Below are positions 45,092 through 54,466 of a DNA stretch of 64,000 nt, in pieces. Source of the stretch: an uncultured Clostridia bacterium (GTDB lineage: Bacteria; Bacillota; Clostridia; TANB77; CAG-508); the NCBI GenBank assembly GCA_949482135.1, contig CASYFC010000001.1, forward strand, positions 1 to 64,000, read 5' to 3'. Within the stretch, counting starts at the first letter, position 1; every line of letters starts with the position of its first letter. Below the pieces are notes generated by a model. The model saw nothing but the letters and a program-made list of their open reading frames with translations, was not told the origin of the DNA and ran no database searches. A program made the translations under genes and the position numbers.

Positions 45092-45658
45092 ATGAACATG
45101 AACAAACTGAGAAAAATGATTAGTAATTATTGTCCATATTCCGAACAAGAGGAAAAAGATCGGGCTTTAATGCTTCAAATTATTGATATATTTGGAGAAA
45201 AAGCGCTGGATCGAGATTGTCCTGGCGGTCATTTTACAGCATCTGGTTTCATTTTCAACAAAGACCGTACCAAAGTACTTATGTGTGAACATTTAGTTGA
45301 TCATTCCTTGGCTTGGCTTGGTGGACATGCAGATGGAATGGCTGACATGCTACAAAGAGCTACTTTGGAAATAACCGAAGAATCTGGCATTACAAAATTC
45401 TCACCAATAAGAGAGCAAATTGGAGGTCTGACTGTGATTGCGATTCCCGGACACGTAAAAAGAGGAGAATTTGTTTCGTCACATATTCATTTTGATGTGT
45501 CCTATGCATTTGAGGCAGATGAGAACGAGAAAATTGTGTATCAGGAAGATGAGAACAGCGGTGTGCGTTGGGTAACTTTTGAAGAAATGCGCAGGCAAGT
45601 GGCAGATTCATGGAAAAACCAATATGCCTATGAGAAATTTATTGAGCAGTATGCATAA
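45092..45658 (+). CDS. Nudix-fold hydrolase with divergent Nudix box, foreign codon use
   Basis: A 188-residue protein. GGHADGMADMLQRATLEITE and ESGI correspond to the Nudix box Gx5Ex7REUxEExGU, but the first Glu is absent and the Arg of REU is Leu; the final EE and Gly remain, so activity may be changed or the substrate is unusual. The start is ATG 45092, with AAGGAGAGA at the right distance; the longer frame from 45050 has no good site. Codon use is GC-richer than the neighbours, with CGG as Arg at codon 24 (DRALM). A single-gene unit with its own terminator, probably acquired. Confidence 0.8.
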   Translation: MNMNKLRKMISNYCPYSEQEEKDRALMLQIIDIFGEKALDRDCPGGHFTASGFIFNKDRTKVLMCEHLVDHSLAWLGGHADGMADMLQRATLEITEESGITKFSPIREQIGGLTVIAIPGHVKRGEFVSSHIHFDVSYAFEADENEKIVYQEDENSGVRWVTFEEMRRQVADSWKNQYAYEKFIEQYA

Positions 45659-45686
45659 TAAAAAAAGTTTCAAATAGGAGAAAAAG

Positions 45687-45724
45687 AAAATCCCAAATTG
45701 TATTAAACAGTTTGGGATTTTTTC
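45687..45724 (+). terminator. Terminator of the Nudix gene
   Basis: AAATCCCAAA and TTTGGGATTT form a 10-bp stem followed by T. Confidence 0.88.
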
Positions 45725-45749
45725 TATTCCATTTAAATTCAAAGCTTAG

Positions 45750-45778
45750 TTGAAAAAAATAATAATTTGATATAAAAT
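45750..45778 (+). promoter_or_regulatory. Putative promoter of the 45809-46333 gene
   Basis: TTGAAA (45750-45755), a 17-base spacer and TAAAAT (45773-45778). Confidence 0.5.
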
Positions 45779-45808
45779 AATAATAAATTTTATATATTGA
45801 GGTTTTTT

Positions 45809-46333
45809 ATGAATAATATAACAATTTCTAATTTTGCAAGTAAAATTTTTGAAATGAGCGAAAATACGATTTATAATGTTATTGAAAAATTTAATAATAA
45901 TCAAAGCATAGATAAAACACTAACCTATGTATATATTAAAGCATTTTATATACATATTGTAAGGATATATTTTACTAATAAAAATAATATAGATTATTTC
46001 GAAAGCATTCTTAATGAATATACAAAGGAAATAAGCGCATATTATAAAAGTAATAATGTTCATATAGGTGATGAATTATTAAATGATATATTAAATGCAT
46101 TTACAGCGTCATTTAATATAATGGAATCTATGGATTATAAAAATTTAAATGATGGATATGAATTAAGACATCATGTAATTAATTCATTTGAATTGTTAAG
46201 AATTATTTTAGAAAAGAAATCAAAAACTAATATAAGACTAGATATTTTTGAAAATAGTATATCTGAAATAAAAGAACAATCTGAAGAAATACTAGATTTT
46301 ACATCTAATTGTAATATAGTAGAGGAAAAATAA
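45809..46333 (+). CDS. Uncharacterised helical protein
   Basis: A 174-residue protein of unknown family. ATG 45809 is used because TTGAGG lies just before it. The sequence is wholly helical in pattern, polar, with no Cys motif, signal peptide or membrane helix. It lies one base before the CDP-alcohol phosphatidyltransferase gene, whose GAGG site is inside the end of this gene, so the two are tightly coupled. Codon use is native. Confidence 0.65.
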   Translation: MNNITISNFASKIFEMSENTIYNVIEKFNNNQSIDKTLTYVYIKAFYIHIVRIYFTNKNNIDYFESILNEYTKEISAYYKSNNVHIGDELLNDILNAFTASFNIMESMDYKNLNDGYELRHHVINSFELLRIILEKKSKTNIRLDIFENSISEIKEQSEEILDFTSNCNIVEEK

Positions 46334-46334
46334 T

Positions 46335-46928
46335 ATGAAAATCTTTGTTAATTTAATAACGACTACTAGATTTATATATACATTAATATTGCCAATTTTA
46401 CAGTCTAAAATGTCTAATGATACATTTATAATAAACTTAATAATTTTATTTTTGACAGATACGATAGATGGATTTTTGGCAAGGAAATTTAAAGTTCAAA
46501 CTTTTTATGGGAGCATAATGGATACAGTTGCAGACAAAACTTTAAGTATTGTACTATTAGTAATTTTAGCTAATCATATTAATATATTATATGTAGTTTT
46601 ATTGTGTGAAATATTAATTGCATTATTAAATTCATTTGAAATGGCAAGAAGGAAACGAACAAAATCCATATTAATAGGAAAAATCAAAATGTGGTTTTTA
46701 GCTATAACAATAATTGGATGTTATCTATATTGCTTTAGAATAATTACAATAGAGTTTGTAAATATTTTATGCATTACAACTGTTGTTATGCAAATATCAA
46801 CTTTTATAAGCTATGTAAAATATCTTGAAACTCAAAAAGATAATCTTAGAGAAAAACCAAAATTAAAATCAATAAAAGATTTAAAATATATTTTGTTTAA
46901 TACAGATTTTTATCTGAAATCAATATAA
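46335..46928 (+). CDS. CDP-alcohol phosphatidyltransferase family protein
   Basis: Transfers a phosphatidyl group from CDP-diacylglycerol to an alcohol, making a phospholipid such as phosphatidylglycerophosphate. The signature DGx2ARx8Gx3Dx3D is complete: Asp45, Gly46, Ala49, Arg50, Gly59, Asp63 and Asp67. About six membrane helices in 197 residues. The acceptor alcohol cannot be told by eye. It is translationally coupled to the preceding gene. Confidence 0.93.
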   Translation: MKIFVNLITTTRFIYTLILPILQSKMSNDTFIINLIILFLTDTIDGFLARKFKVQTFYGSIMDTVADKTLSIVLLVILANHINILYVVLLCEILIALLNSFEMARRKRTKSILIGKIKMWFLAITIIGCYLYCFRIITIEFVNILCITTVVMQISTFISYVKYLETQKDNLREKPKLKSIKDLKYILFNTDFYLKSI

Positions 46929-46960
46929 GAAGTATGTATAATTTAATACATACTTTTATA

Positions 46961-46989
46961 TTGACTTAGATGCGATAATGTGATAACAT
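46961..46989 (+). promoter_or_regulatory. Putative promoter of the hemolysin III gene
   Basis: TTGACT (46961-46966), a 17-base spacer and TAACAT (46984-46989). Confidence 0.55.
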
Positions 46990-47020
46990 AGTTTTGAAAA
47001 CTAGATGCAAGGAGGTATAG

Positions 47021-47695
47021 ATGCAAAGAACAAAATTAAAGGATAGAATTTTGCCTGAATACACAAAGGGGGAAGAAATTTTTAATATGGTTTCTCATAT
47101 TGTAGGTGCAGCTTTTGGAGTAACAGCATTAGTACTATGTGTTATTTTTTCAGCAATTCACAAAAATCCATATGCAGTTATAAGTTCCTCAATATATGGA
47201 GTAACGATAATTATATTGTATACAATGTCTAGCATATATCATGGAATGAGTGCAAATGGAACAGCAAAAAAAGTATTTCAAATATTAGACCATTGTTCAA
47301 TATTTTTACTTATAGCGGGATCATATACACCATTTTGTTTAGTAATGTTTAGAGAATACAATACAGCTTTAGGATGGACAATTTTTGGAATAATTTGGGG
47401 AATGGCAATTTGGGGAATAGTTTTAAATTCAATAGATATAAAAAAATATAAAATATTTTCAATGATATGTTATTTAGGAATGGGATGGTGCATTATTTTT
47501 ACTGCTAACTTGTTACCTAAATTATTAGGAATTCCTGGGCTTACTTTATTAGTAGCGGGTGGAATTGCATATACAATTGGAGCAATATTTTATGGATTTG
47601 GAAAAAAGAAAAAATATATTCACTCAATATTCCATTTATTTATTCTATTAGGAAGTGTACTACAATTTTTTTGTATACTATTATTTGTAATATAA
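47021..47695 (+). CDS. Hemolysin III family (PAQR) membrane protein
   Basis: A 224-residue seven-helix membrane protein of the PAQR/HlyIII family. Conserved features are the start EYTKGEEIFNMVSHIVGA, SSIYHGM with a His, LDHCSIFLLIAGSYTPF, and the HSIFHLFILLGS end with the His pair that binds a metal in the eukaryotic relatives. The role in bacteria is not settled; it may modulate membrane lipids. AAGGAGG precedes ATG 47021. Single gene. Confidence 0.93.
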   Translation: MQRTKLKDRILPEYTKGEEIFNMVSHIVGAAFGVTALVLCVIFSAIHKNPYAVISSSIYGVTIIILYTMSSIYHGMSANGTAKKVFQILDHCSIFLLIAGSYTPFCLVMFREYNTALGWTIFGIIWGMAIWGIVLNSIDIKKYKIFSMICYLGMGWCIIFTANLLPKLLGIPGLTLLVAGGIAYTIGAIFYGFGKKKKYIHSIFHLFILLGSVLQFFCILLFVI

Positions 47696-47728
47696 ATAGT
47701 AATATACAGATGGTGAATATTCTAAACA

Positions 47729-47758
47729 TTGACATTATTTTACATTTAGTGTTATAAT
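47729..47758 (+). promoter_or_regulatory. Putative promoter of the glucosaminidase gene
   Basis: TTGACA (47729-47734), an 18-base spacer and TATAAT (47753-47758). Confidence 0.65.
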
Positions 47759-47797
47759 AAATGTTGTGGTAAACACGAAAGGAATAAAATGTAATTT

Positions 47798-48598
47798 ATG
47801 AACGAAGCAAATAATAGAAAAGTATTGATATCAATAAAAGTATCAACAATCTTATTAATTCTTTTAACAATAATTGCAGTAATAATTGTAGGAAACATAG
47901 TAAAAAGTACACTGATGGGGCATCAAGTAGGAGTGATTGATACATCAATGGTGTCAGAAGAAAATAATATAGATGAAGAAAAAAAAGAGGAAAACTTAGA
48001 AAAACCAATAATACAAGCTACAATTTCTTCTAGATCTTTAGAAGTCTCAAGAACAATGCCAGAACAAGAGGAACTACATAGCATTGAAGTTGAACAGGAA
48101 GAACAAGAAGTAGTAGAGCCTGAAGTTGTTACAACACCAATAGAAGAGGTTACAATTTCAGTTGACATGGATTTGACTGTAAGAACAGGTTTATCTAAAG
48201 AAGATTTTATAACATTAATATCAGGAGTTAAAGCAGACACTTCAAATTTCTTTGAAGAAAATGCAGGTTTAATTTATGATGTATGTGAAAAATATCAATT
48301 AAATGAAATATTTTTCTGTGGTTTAATATCAGCAGAATCTGGATGGACAATAGCTCAAAACCATAGAAATACATATAATTATATAAGCTTAATGTCAAAC
48401 AAAGGTAGTTTAATAAGATTTTCATCTGTTGAAGATGGTATGGAAAAAGCAGCTAAAAGCTTACATGATAATTATTTAACACCAGGGGGACGTTTTTATC
48501 ATGGTGCAACACTTGCAGGAATGAAAACAAGATTTTGTCCTGCATCAAGTACATGGGTAAATTTAGTTTATCAAAGAATGTTACAAGTATTAAATTAA
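47798..48598 (+). CDS. Membrane-anchored glucosaminidase-domain protein
   Basis: A peptidoglycan N-acetylglucosaminidase-like hydrolase of 266 residues. One membrane helix near residues 13-35, an acidic extracytoplasmic linker (50-120), then a lysozyme-like domain from about residue 145 with the catalytic Glu180 in ISAESGW, NTYNYISLM, and ASSTWVNLVYQRM at the end. It resembles the glucosaminidase family (GH73-like) rather than transglycosylases. It probably trims the wall at the membrane. Own promoter and terminator. GAAAGGAA is 20 bases upstream of ATG 47798, so the precise start is less sure. Confidence 0.82.
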   Translation: MNEANNRKVLISIKVSTILLILLTIIAVIIVGNIVKSTLMGHQVGVIDTSMVSEENNIDEEKKEENLEKPIIQATISSRSLEVSRTMPEQEELHSIEVEQEEQEVVEPEVVTTPIEEVTISVDMDLTVRTGLSKEDFITLISGVKADTSNFFEENAGLIYDVCEKYQLNEIFFCGLISAESGWTIAQNHRNTYNYISLMSNKGSLIRFSSVEDGMEKAAKSLHDNYLTPGGRFYHGATLAGMKTRFCPASSTWVNLVYQRMLQVLN

Positions 48599-48628
48599 GG
48601 CGAACCAAAAAAGTTCGCTTTTTTTTTA
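48599..48628 (+). terminator. Terminator of the glucosaminidase gene
   Basis: GCGAAC (48600-48605) pairs with GTTCGC (48613-48618), followed by nine T. Confidence 0.85.
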
Positions 48629-48744
48629 TATTTCAAATTTTAGGGTGATTATGAAAATAGATAAATAACTGATGAAGATATTTATAGAATAATTAAATAG
48701 GAAAAAGAGCATAATAAAAAGGAAAAATTTAGGAGATATTTGGT

Positions 48745-49317
48745 ATGAATTTTATTCTAATTTTCCTTTTTATTATTTTTATTTTAGAAGTATTAATTTT
48801 AGGTTTATTATTATCTAAAATTACAATCTCTATAGATAATTTAGAAGTTGAAACTCAAAATAATAGAATATATATAGATGGAATGATAATAAAATTAGAC
48901 ATTAAATTATACAGAATTATAAAAATATTAAGTATTAAATTTTATATGCATTATTTTAAAATATTTGGAATCAAAATTTATTATCGAAAAGCTTTAAAAT
49001 ATGATAATAGAAAACAATTAGGAAAAAAGTTTTTAGAATTTTTCGAGAGAAACAAAATAAAGATTAAAAATTTACATCTAGAATTTGAATATTTTAAATT
49101 TAATTTAAATTTTGGAACAGAAAATGCAATTACAACGTCAATACTAACAGGCATGTTTTCAGCGGTTATAGTAATATTACTTAGAAAGTTTGTAAGAAAA
49201 TTTGATGAAGAAAATTATAGTTTTAAAATTACACCTAATTATTTTAATACTAATAATTTTAATATGAAATTTAGAAGTAGAATTAATTTACAAATGATAG
49301 AAGTGATAGGAAAATAA
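48745..49317 (+). CDS. DUF2953-like (YtfI-type) membrane protein
   Basis: A 190-residue protein with an N-terminal membrane helix (about 4-25) and a second hydrophobic region (about 130-148, ITTSILTGMFSAVIVILL) preceded by GTENA. This layout and its position directly upstream of ytfJ match the YtfI/DUF2953 protein of spore formers. By context it acts in sporulation, but the function is not established. ATG 48745 follows AGGAGATAT. Identity rests on context and weak sequence pattern. Confidence 0.65.
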   Translation: MNFILIFLFIIFILEVLILGLLLSKITISIDNLEVETQNNRIYIDGMIIKLDIKLYRIIKILSIKFYMHYFKIFGIKIYYRKALKYDNRKQLGKKFLEFFERNKIKIKNLHLEFEYFKFNLNFGTENAITTSILTGMFSAVIVILLRKFVRKFDEENYSFKITPNYFNTNNFNMKFRSRINLQMIEVIGK

Positions 49318-49395
49318 ATTGTTACTTGTATAACTTTAAAACAATTTGCAAATAATAAAATCAAATTATTTTAAAAAAGAAAGAAGGAATTGTGT

Positions 49396-49968
49396 ATGAG
49401 TGAACATCCAATAGAAGGACTTATGGGAACTGCTATGAACAGTATTAAAGATATGATTGATGTAAATACTATAATAGGAGATCCAATTGAAACAACAAAT
49501 GGAATGGTAATAATACCAATATCTAAAGTATGTGTGGGATTTGCAGCTGGTGGTAGTGAATTTAAAGGGGAAACTGTAGATGAATATAAGAAAAAAGATA
49601 AAGAAGAGGAAGTACAATATAGACTTCCATTTGGTGGAGGAAGTGGTGCAGGAATTTCTATAAACCCAGTAGCTTTTGTAATTGTCTTAAAAGATTCAAT
49701 AAAAGTCCTACCTATTGAGCATAATTCAGCAATTGAAAAATTAATGGATTATGTACCAGATTTAATGGAAAAAGCAGATTTGATAATGGATAAAACTATG
49801 GAGAACAAAGCAAAAGAGCCTAAAGAACCAAAAGATTCAAACAAGAAGAATAAGATAATAAAAAAAATAAAAATTAAACCAGTAGAAAATCAATCAAATT
49901 CAACAAATCAATCAAACGATAGTTTAGCAGATGATGAAGATTTTATTAATAATGAGTTAGAAGAATAA
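49396..49968 (+). CDS. ytfJ: Spore protein YtfJ (GerW family)
   Basis: Sporulation protein of the GerW family, required for L-Ala germination in Bacillus. The start SEHPIEGLMGTAMNSIKDMI, VNTIIGDPIETTNG, VIIPISKVCVGFAAGGSEF and LPFGGGSGAGISINPVAFVI are family hallmarks. The C-terminal 60 residues are a Lys/Asn/Glu-rich extension not typical of the Bacillus protein. ATG 49396 is preferred over a start two codons earlier, with AAGGAATTG upstream. It lies just after a ytfI-like gene, as in other spore formers. Confidence 0.92.
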   Translation: MSEHPIEGLMGTAMNSIKDMIDVNTIIGDPIETTNGMVIIPISKVCVGFAAGGSEFKGETVDEYKKKDKEEEVQYRLPFGGGSGAGISINPVAFVIVLKDSIKVLPIEHNSAIEKLMDYVPDLMEKADLIMDKTMENKAKEPKEPKDSNKKNKIIKKIKIKPVENQSNSTNQSNDSLADDEDFINNELEE

Positions 49969-50006
49969 AATTTATCAAAAAATAGAATAAATGTTCAGTG
50001 AAAATG

Positions 50007-50035
50007 TTGAAAAAAATATATACTTATGATAAAAT
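50007..50035 (+). promoter_or_regulatory. Putative promoter of recG
   Basis: TTGAAA (50007-50012), a 17-base spacer and TAAAAT (50030-50035). Confidence 0.55.
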
Positions 50036-50087
50036 TATATGACTAAAATTTGAAGTTTATATATGTAAGAATGATAAGGTATAGTAT

Positions 50088-52137
50088 ATGGTAGATTTAG
50101 AAAAGGATATTCAATTTATAAAAGGAGTAGGACCTAATCGTGCTACTCTTTTAAATAAAATAGGAATACATAATTTAAAAGACTTAATTACATATTTTCC
50201 AAGAGAATATGAAGATAGGGGAAAAACACGAGGAATTGAAGAACTTATGCATGGTGAAGAAGCTCTAATCTGCGCATATCCTGTTGGAAGAATTAATGAG
50301 ATAAGAATTAGAAAAAACTTATTATTATGCAAACTCATAGTTAGAGATGAAACAGGAAGTTGTCAAATTACTTGGTATAATCAGCCATATTTAAAAAACA
50401 TTTTTAAACCCAATATAAGATATAAATTTTTTGGAAGAGTTTCAAGGATTGGTGGCAAAATTGAGATGCAATCACCAGTATATGAACCAGAAGAAAGTAA
50501 TAAAAGTACTGGAAAAATAATACCTATATATCCGTTAACATATAGTTTAACTCAAAATACCATCAGAAAAATAATAGAAGAAGGTTTAAAAGAAGTATTA
50601 GGAAATTTAGATGAAGTTTTACCAGAATATATGATAAAAAAATATAATCTAGATGCTTATAATACAGCAATAAAACAAATCCATTTTCCAGATGATTTTG
50701 AAAGCTTTAATAAGGCAAGAAAAACACTTGCTTTTGAAGAATTATTTTCTATGCAACTTGCTTTACTAAGATTGAAAAATAAGTACGAAACAAATAAGCC
50801 AGGAATAGAATTTAGCAAAAATGCTAAAATGTCAGATGTAATAAATTCCTTACCATTTAAATTAACCAAAGCACAACTTAGAGTTTTAGAAGAAATAGAT
50901 AAAGATATGGAATCTTCAAAACCAATGAATAGATTACTTCAGGGAGATGTTGGATCTGGAAAAACAGTAGTTGCATTAATATCTGCATATAAGGCTGTTA
51001 AATCAGGATATCAAGCGGTTATTATGGCTCCAACTGCAATCCTTGCAACTCAGCATCTAGAGTCTTTTAATGATATTTTAAAAGATTCTGGAATAAGATG
51101 TGAGCTTTTAATAAGTGGTATAAGTAAAAAGAAAAAAGAAAACATTTTAGAAAGATTAAAAAATGGCGAAATAGATATTCTAATTGGAACACATGCTGTT
51201 TTAGAGGAAAATGTTATATTTAATAAATTAGGCTTAGTTGTAACAGATGAACAACATAGATTTGGTGTTAGACAAAGAAGCATAATAGTTGAAAAAGGTA
51301 ATAATCCAGATGTTTTAGTTATGACCGCAACACCAATTCCAAGAACTCTAGCACTAATTTTATATGGAGATTTAGATATTTCAATAATAGATGAACTTCC
51401 ACCAAACAGAAAGAAAATTGAAACTTATGCTGTTACTAAAGGTATGGAACAGAGAGTAAATAACTTTATTGCCAAAAATGTTAATGAAGGTAGACAATGC
51501 TACATAGTATGTCCACTGGTAGAGGAAAATGAAGAAATAGATGCCAAGTCTGTAATGGAAATATACGAAAATTATAAGAAGAATATTTTTCCAAATTATA
51601 GAGTAGAATATTTACATGGAAAAATGAAGCCTAAAGAAAAAGATAGTATAATGGAAGAATTTAAAAATGGAAATATAGATATTCTAATTTCAACAACAGT
51701 TATTGAAGTTGGAGTAAATGTTCCTAATAGTAATATAATGGTAATTGAAAATGCTGAAAGATTTGGATTGGCACAATTACATCAACTAAGAGGAAGAGTT
51801 GGGCGCCGGAGAATATCAATCATTCTGTATATTAAAATATCAAGGAAACTCACAAATTATTAGAGAAAGAATGAAAGTAATTTCAAGTACGAATGATGGA
51901 TTTGTTATTTCTGAAAAAGACTTAGAGTTACGTGGATCAGGAGAGTTTTTTGGAACTAAGCAACATGGAATTCCAGAATTTAAAATTGCAAATTTATTTG
52001 AGGATATTAGCATTTTAAAACAAGCACAAGGAATTGCAATAGAAATAATTGATAAAGATCCTTTACTAGAGCATGATGAAAACAAATTATTAAATAAATT
52101 AGTAAATGAAAAATTTAAAGATAGAATAGAAATTTAA
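50088..52137 (+). CDS. recG: ATP-dependent DNA helicase RecG, one +1 shift at a CGG codon
   Basis: Reverses stalled replication forks and processes recombination intermediates. The restored protein has 682 residues, normal for RecG. Domains in order: helical N-terminus and OB wedge (50-150), helicase with LLQGDVGSGKTVV (near 282), VVTDEQHRFG (DEQH box near 386), MTATPIPRT, and the second helicase part with ISTTVIEVGVNVP. In motif VI, LHQLRGRVGR is followed by CGG (51807). Skipping the C reads GEYQSFCILKYQ and the rest to 52137. Unshifted, the frame stops at 51863 and loses the last 90 residues, including the TRG motif region. In-frame CGG, exact +1 shift and conserved Gly agree with the other four genes. 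Confidence 0.9.
51807..51809 (+). other. In-frame CGG, apparent +1 recoding site (recG)
   Basis: Codon 574 from 50088, context CGC CGG A. Skipping C gives GGA GAA TAT, restoring GRVGRGEY. Confidence 0.9.
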
Positions 52138-52163
52138 TTCACATAAAGTTCACGTTAATTTAA

Positions 52164-52192
52164 TTGACAAAAGTTACCAAAGATAATACAAT
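52164..52192 (+). promoter_or_regulatory. Putative promoter of the 52230-52418 gene
   Basis: TTGACA (52164-52169), a 17-base spacer and TACAAT (52187-52192). Confidence 0.55.
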
Positions 52193-52229
52193 ATAAACGT
52201 TAAATTTTAAGAAAAAGAGGATGTTGAAT

Positions 52230-52418
52230 TTGAAAGTATTTTTACTATTAATAGGAACTATATCACTTGTTTTTGGTGTGAAATTTATATACGATGCAAG
52301 ACCAATAGTAAAAAAGTATTTTGGTTTAGGAGATAAAAATGAAGCCACATTAGGATTAAAGATTATAGGATTTTTACTTTCTATTGTTGGTGGAATATTA
52401 ATATATTTTATGTATTAG
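52230..52418 (+). CDS. Small two-helix membrane protein
   Basis: A 62-residue protein from TTG 52230, or 65 residues from ATG 52221. The TTG is more likely because AGAGG is spaced for it, but this is open. Two hydrophobic helices (about 2-19 and 42-60) flank a polar segment, YDARPIVKKYFGLGDKNEA, typical of small clostridial membrane proteins with unknown role. It is followed 36 bases later by the kinase gene. Confidence 0.65.
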   Translation: MKVFLLLIGTISLVFGVKFIYDARPIVKKYFGLGDKNEATLGLKIIGFLLSIVGGILIYFMY

Positions 52419-52454
52419 TTTACATTTATAACATTATAGAAAAGAGGAGATTAT

Positions 52455-54104
52455 ATGAAAATAACTTATGAAAACAAAGATTATGAAGTACAAGAAGGAC
52501 TTACAATAAGAGAAGCTCTAAAAGAGCAAATAGAAAAAAGTGAAGTGCAAGATATTATTGCAGCAAGATTAAATAATACAATAGAATCATTAAATTTACC
52601 ACTTACAAAAGACCATAGTGGAGAAATTGAATTCATAACTAGAAATGAAAGAGATGGAAGAAATATATATATAAGAGGATTACTTTTTGTTATGAGTAAA
52701 GCTTTTGCAGAAGTATATCCAGATGCACTTTTAACAGTAAATTATCAATTATCAAATGCAATGTTTGGAACAGTTGACAATATGGAAGTTACTGAAGAAA
52801 TTATTACAAAAGTAAAATCAAAAATGATAGAAATTATAAATAAAGATATACCAATATTAAAAGAAATTATGACACAAGAGGAGGCTGAAGAATTCTATAA
52901 AAAAGAAGCAACAATAAAGGGAAAACTTCAAACTGCTATAGATAAAGATAAAGTTTCTTTATATTACTGTGAAGATTATTATAATTATTTTTATGGAACA
53001 ATGCCAATTTCTACAGGATTTGCAAAAGTATTTGATTTAGAAAAATATAGAAATGGATTTTTAGTGAAATACCCTAGTGTTACAGAACCAAACAAAATCC
53101 AAGAAACTAAAGAGTCATTAAAATTAGTTTCTGCAATGGATGAATATGATGAAATATACAGATTAATGAAAATTAATACTGTACATAGATTAAACAAAAA
53201 AGTAAGGGAACCAAAAGGAGAAAAGGAATTAATTTTATTTTCAGAAGCTTTACATGAAAAGAAGATTGCTGAAATTGCAAATAAAATAAAAGAACATGGA
53301 AATGTTAGAATGGTTTTAATTGCTGGTCCTTCTTCATCAGGAAAAACAACTTTTGCAGGAAAACTAGGAATGAGTTTAAAAGTAAATGGGATCAAACCAG
53401 TTACAATTTCAGTAGATAATTACTTTGTAGAAAGAGAAAACAATCCAAAAGATGAACATGGAAATTATGATTTTGAATGTATAGAAGCTTTAGATTTAAA
53501 ATTATTTAATAATCAATTAGTAGATTTATTAGCTGGAAAAGAAGTAAGTCTTCCTACTTTCAATTTTACAACAGGTAAAAAAGAATATAGAGGAAATACT
53601 CTAAAATTAAAAGAAGATGAAATACTTATTATAGAAGGAATTCATTGTATGAATGATAGGCTAACAAGTCTAATTCCAAAAGAAAATAAATTTAAAGTTT
53701 ATATTAGTGATTTAACAGTTTTAAATATTGATTACTATAACAGAATTTCAACAACAGATACAAGATTAATAAGAAGAATTGTAAGAGATTACAAATTTAG
53801 AAATTATTCTGCAGAACATACTTTAAAAACTTGGTATTCAGTAAATAGAGGGGAACAAAAGAATATATTCCCATATCAAGAAGAAGCAGATTGTATGTTT
53901 AATTCATCAATTGTTTATGAGCTTTCAGTATTAAAAAATTATGCAATGCCTCTATTAGAAGAGATACCTCAAACTTCAAGAGAATATAGTGAAGCAAGGA
54001 GATTAATAACATTACTTATGTATTTTGAAACAATGTCACCTGATAATGTTCCAAATAATTCACTATTAAGAGAATTTATAGGTGGAAGTATATTTGAAGA
54101 TTAA
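52455..54104 (+). CDS. Nucleoside (uridine) kinase-like protein with N-terminal TGS domain
   Basis: A 549-residue protein. The first 60 residues look like a TGS domain (MKITYENKDYEVQEGLTIRE). A middle part related to the threonyl-tRNA synthetase second domain follows. From about residue 285 there is a phosphoribulokinase/uridine-kinase domain with LIAGPSSSGKTTFAGKLG, the acidic SVDNYFVERENNPKDE, and IIEGIHCMND. This domain combination is known in Clostridia as a nucleoside kinase of unproved specificity. GAGGAG precedes ATG 52455. Confidence 0.88.
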   Translation: MKITYENKDYEVQEGLTIREALKEQIEKSEVQDIIAARLNNTIESLNLPLTKDHSGEIEFITRNERDGRNIYIRGLLFVMSKAFAEVYPDALLTVNYQLSNAMFGTVDNMEVTEEIITKVKSKMIEIINKDIPILKEIMTQEEAEEFYKKEATIKGKLQTAIDKDKVSLYYCEDYYNYFYGTMPISTGFAKVFDLEKYRNGFLVKYPSVTEPNKIQETKESLKLVSAMDEYDEIYRLMKINTVHRLNKKVREPKGEKELILFSEALHEKKIAEIANKIKEHGNVRMVLIAGPSSSGKTTFAGKLGMSLKVNGIKPVTISVDNYFVERENNPKDEHGNYDFECIEALDLKLFNNQLVDLLAGKEVSLPTFNFTTGKKEYRGNTLKLKEDEILIIEGIHCMNDRLTSLIPKENKFKVYISDLTVLNIDYYNRISTTDTRLIRRIVRDYKFRNYSAEHTLKTWYSVNRGEQKNIFPYQEEADCMFNSSIVYELSVLKNYAMPLLEEIPQTSREYSEARRLITLLMYFETMSPDNVPNNSLLREFIGGSIFED

Positions 54105-54148
54105 TTAAAAGGAGGAGTTCTAGCAATATTTTGCTGGCAGATTTATAA

Positions 54149-54457
54149 ATGGCAAATTTTACAGTAATTGATGAAGAATTTATATGTGAAAATTGTGGTA
54201 ATAAAGTAAATAAACTAGGATATTCGTGTAGAAATCATTGCCCAATATGCTTGCATTCTAAACATGTAGATATAAATCCAGGAGATAGGCTTGAAGAATG
54301 CCACGGAATGTTAGAACCAATAGGACTAGATATAACTAATCGAAAGGGGTATGTAATTATCTTCAAATGTAAAAAATGTGGAGCTATAAGAAGAAATAAA
54401 GCTGCTGAAGATGATAATATGGATTTGATTATTAAGTTAAGTGTAAAGGAAAATTAA
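54149..54457 (+). CDS. RNHCP-domain protein
   Basis: A 102-residue zinc-binding protein with the namesake motif in CRNHCPICLHSKH, an N-terminal CENCG pair and a C-terminal FKCKKCGAIRRN pair, so two zinc sites are likely. The RNHCP family has no assigned function; context suggests a nucleic-acid or translation role. The leader between the kinase and this gene has GGAGGAG at 54111-54117, about 31 bases upstream of ATG 54149, so the site that serves it is unclear. Confidence 0.85.
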   Translation: MANFTVIDEEFICENCGNKVNKLGYSCRNHCPICLHSKHVDINPGDRLEECHGMLEPIGLDITNRKGYVIIFKCKKCGAIRRNKAAEDDNMDLIIKLSVKEN

Positions 54458-54466
54458 AATTAAATT

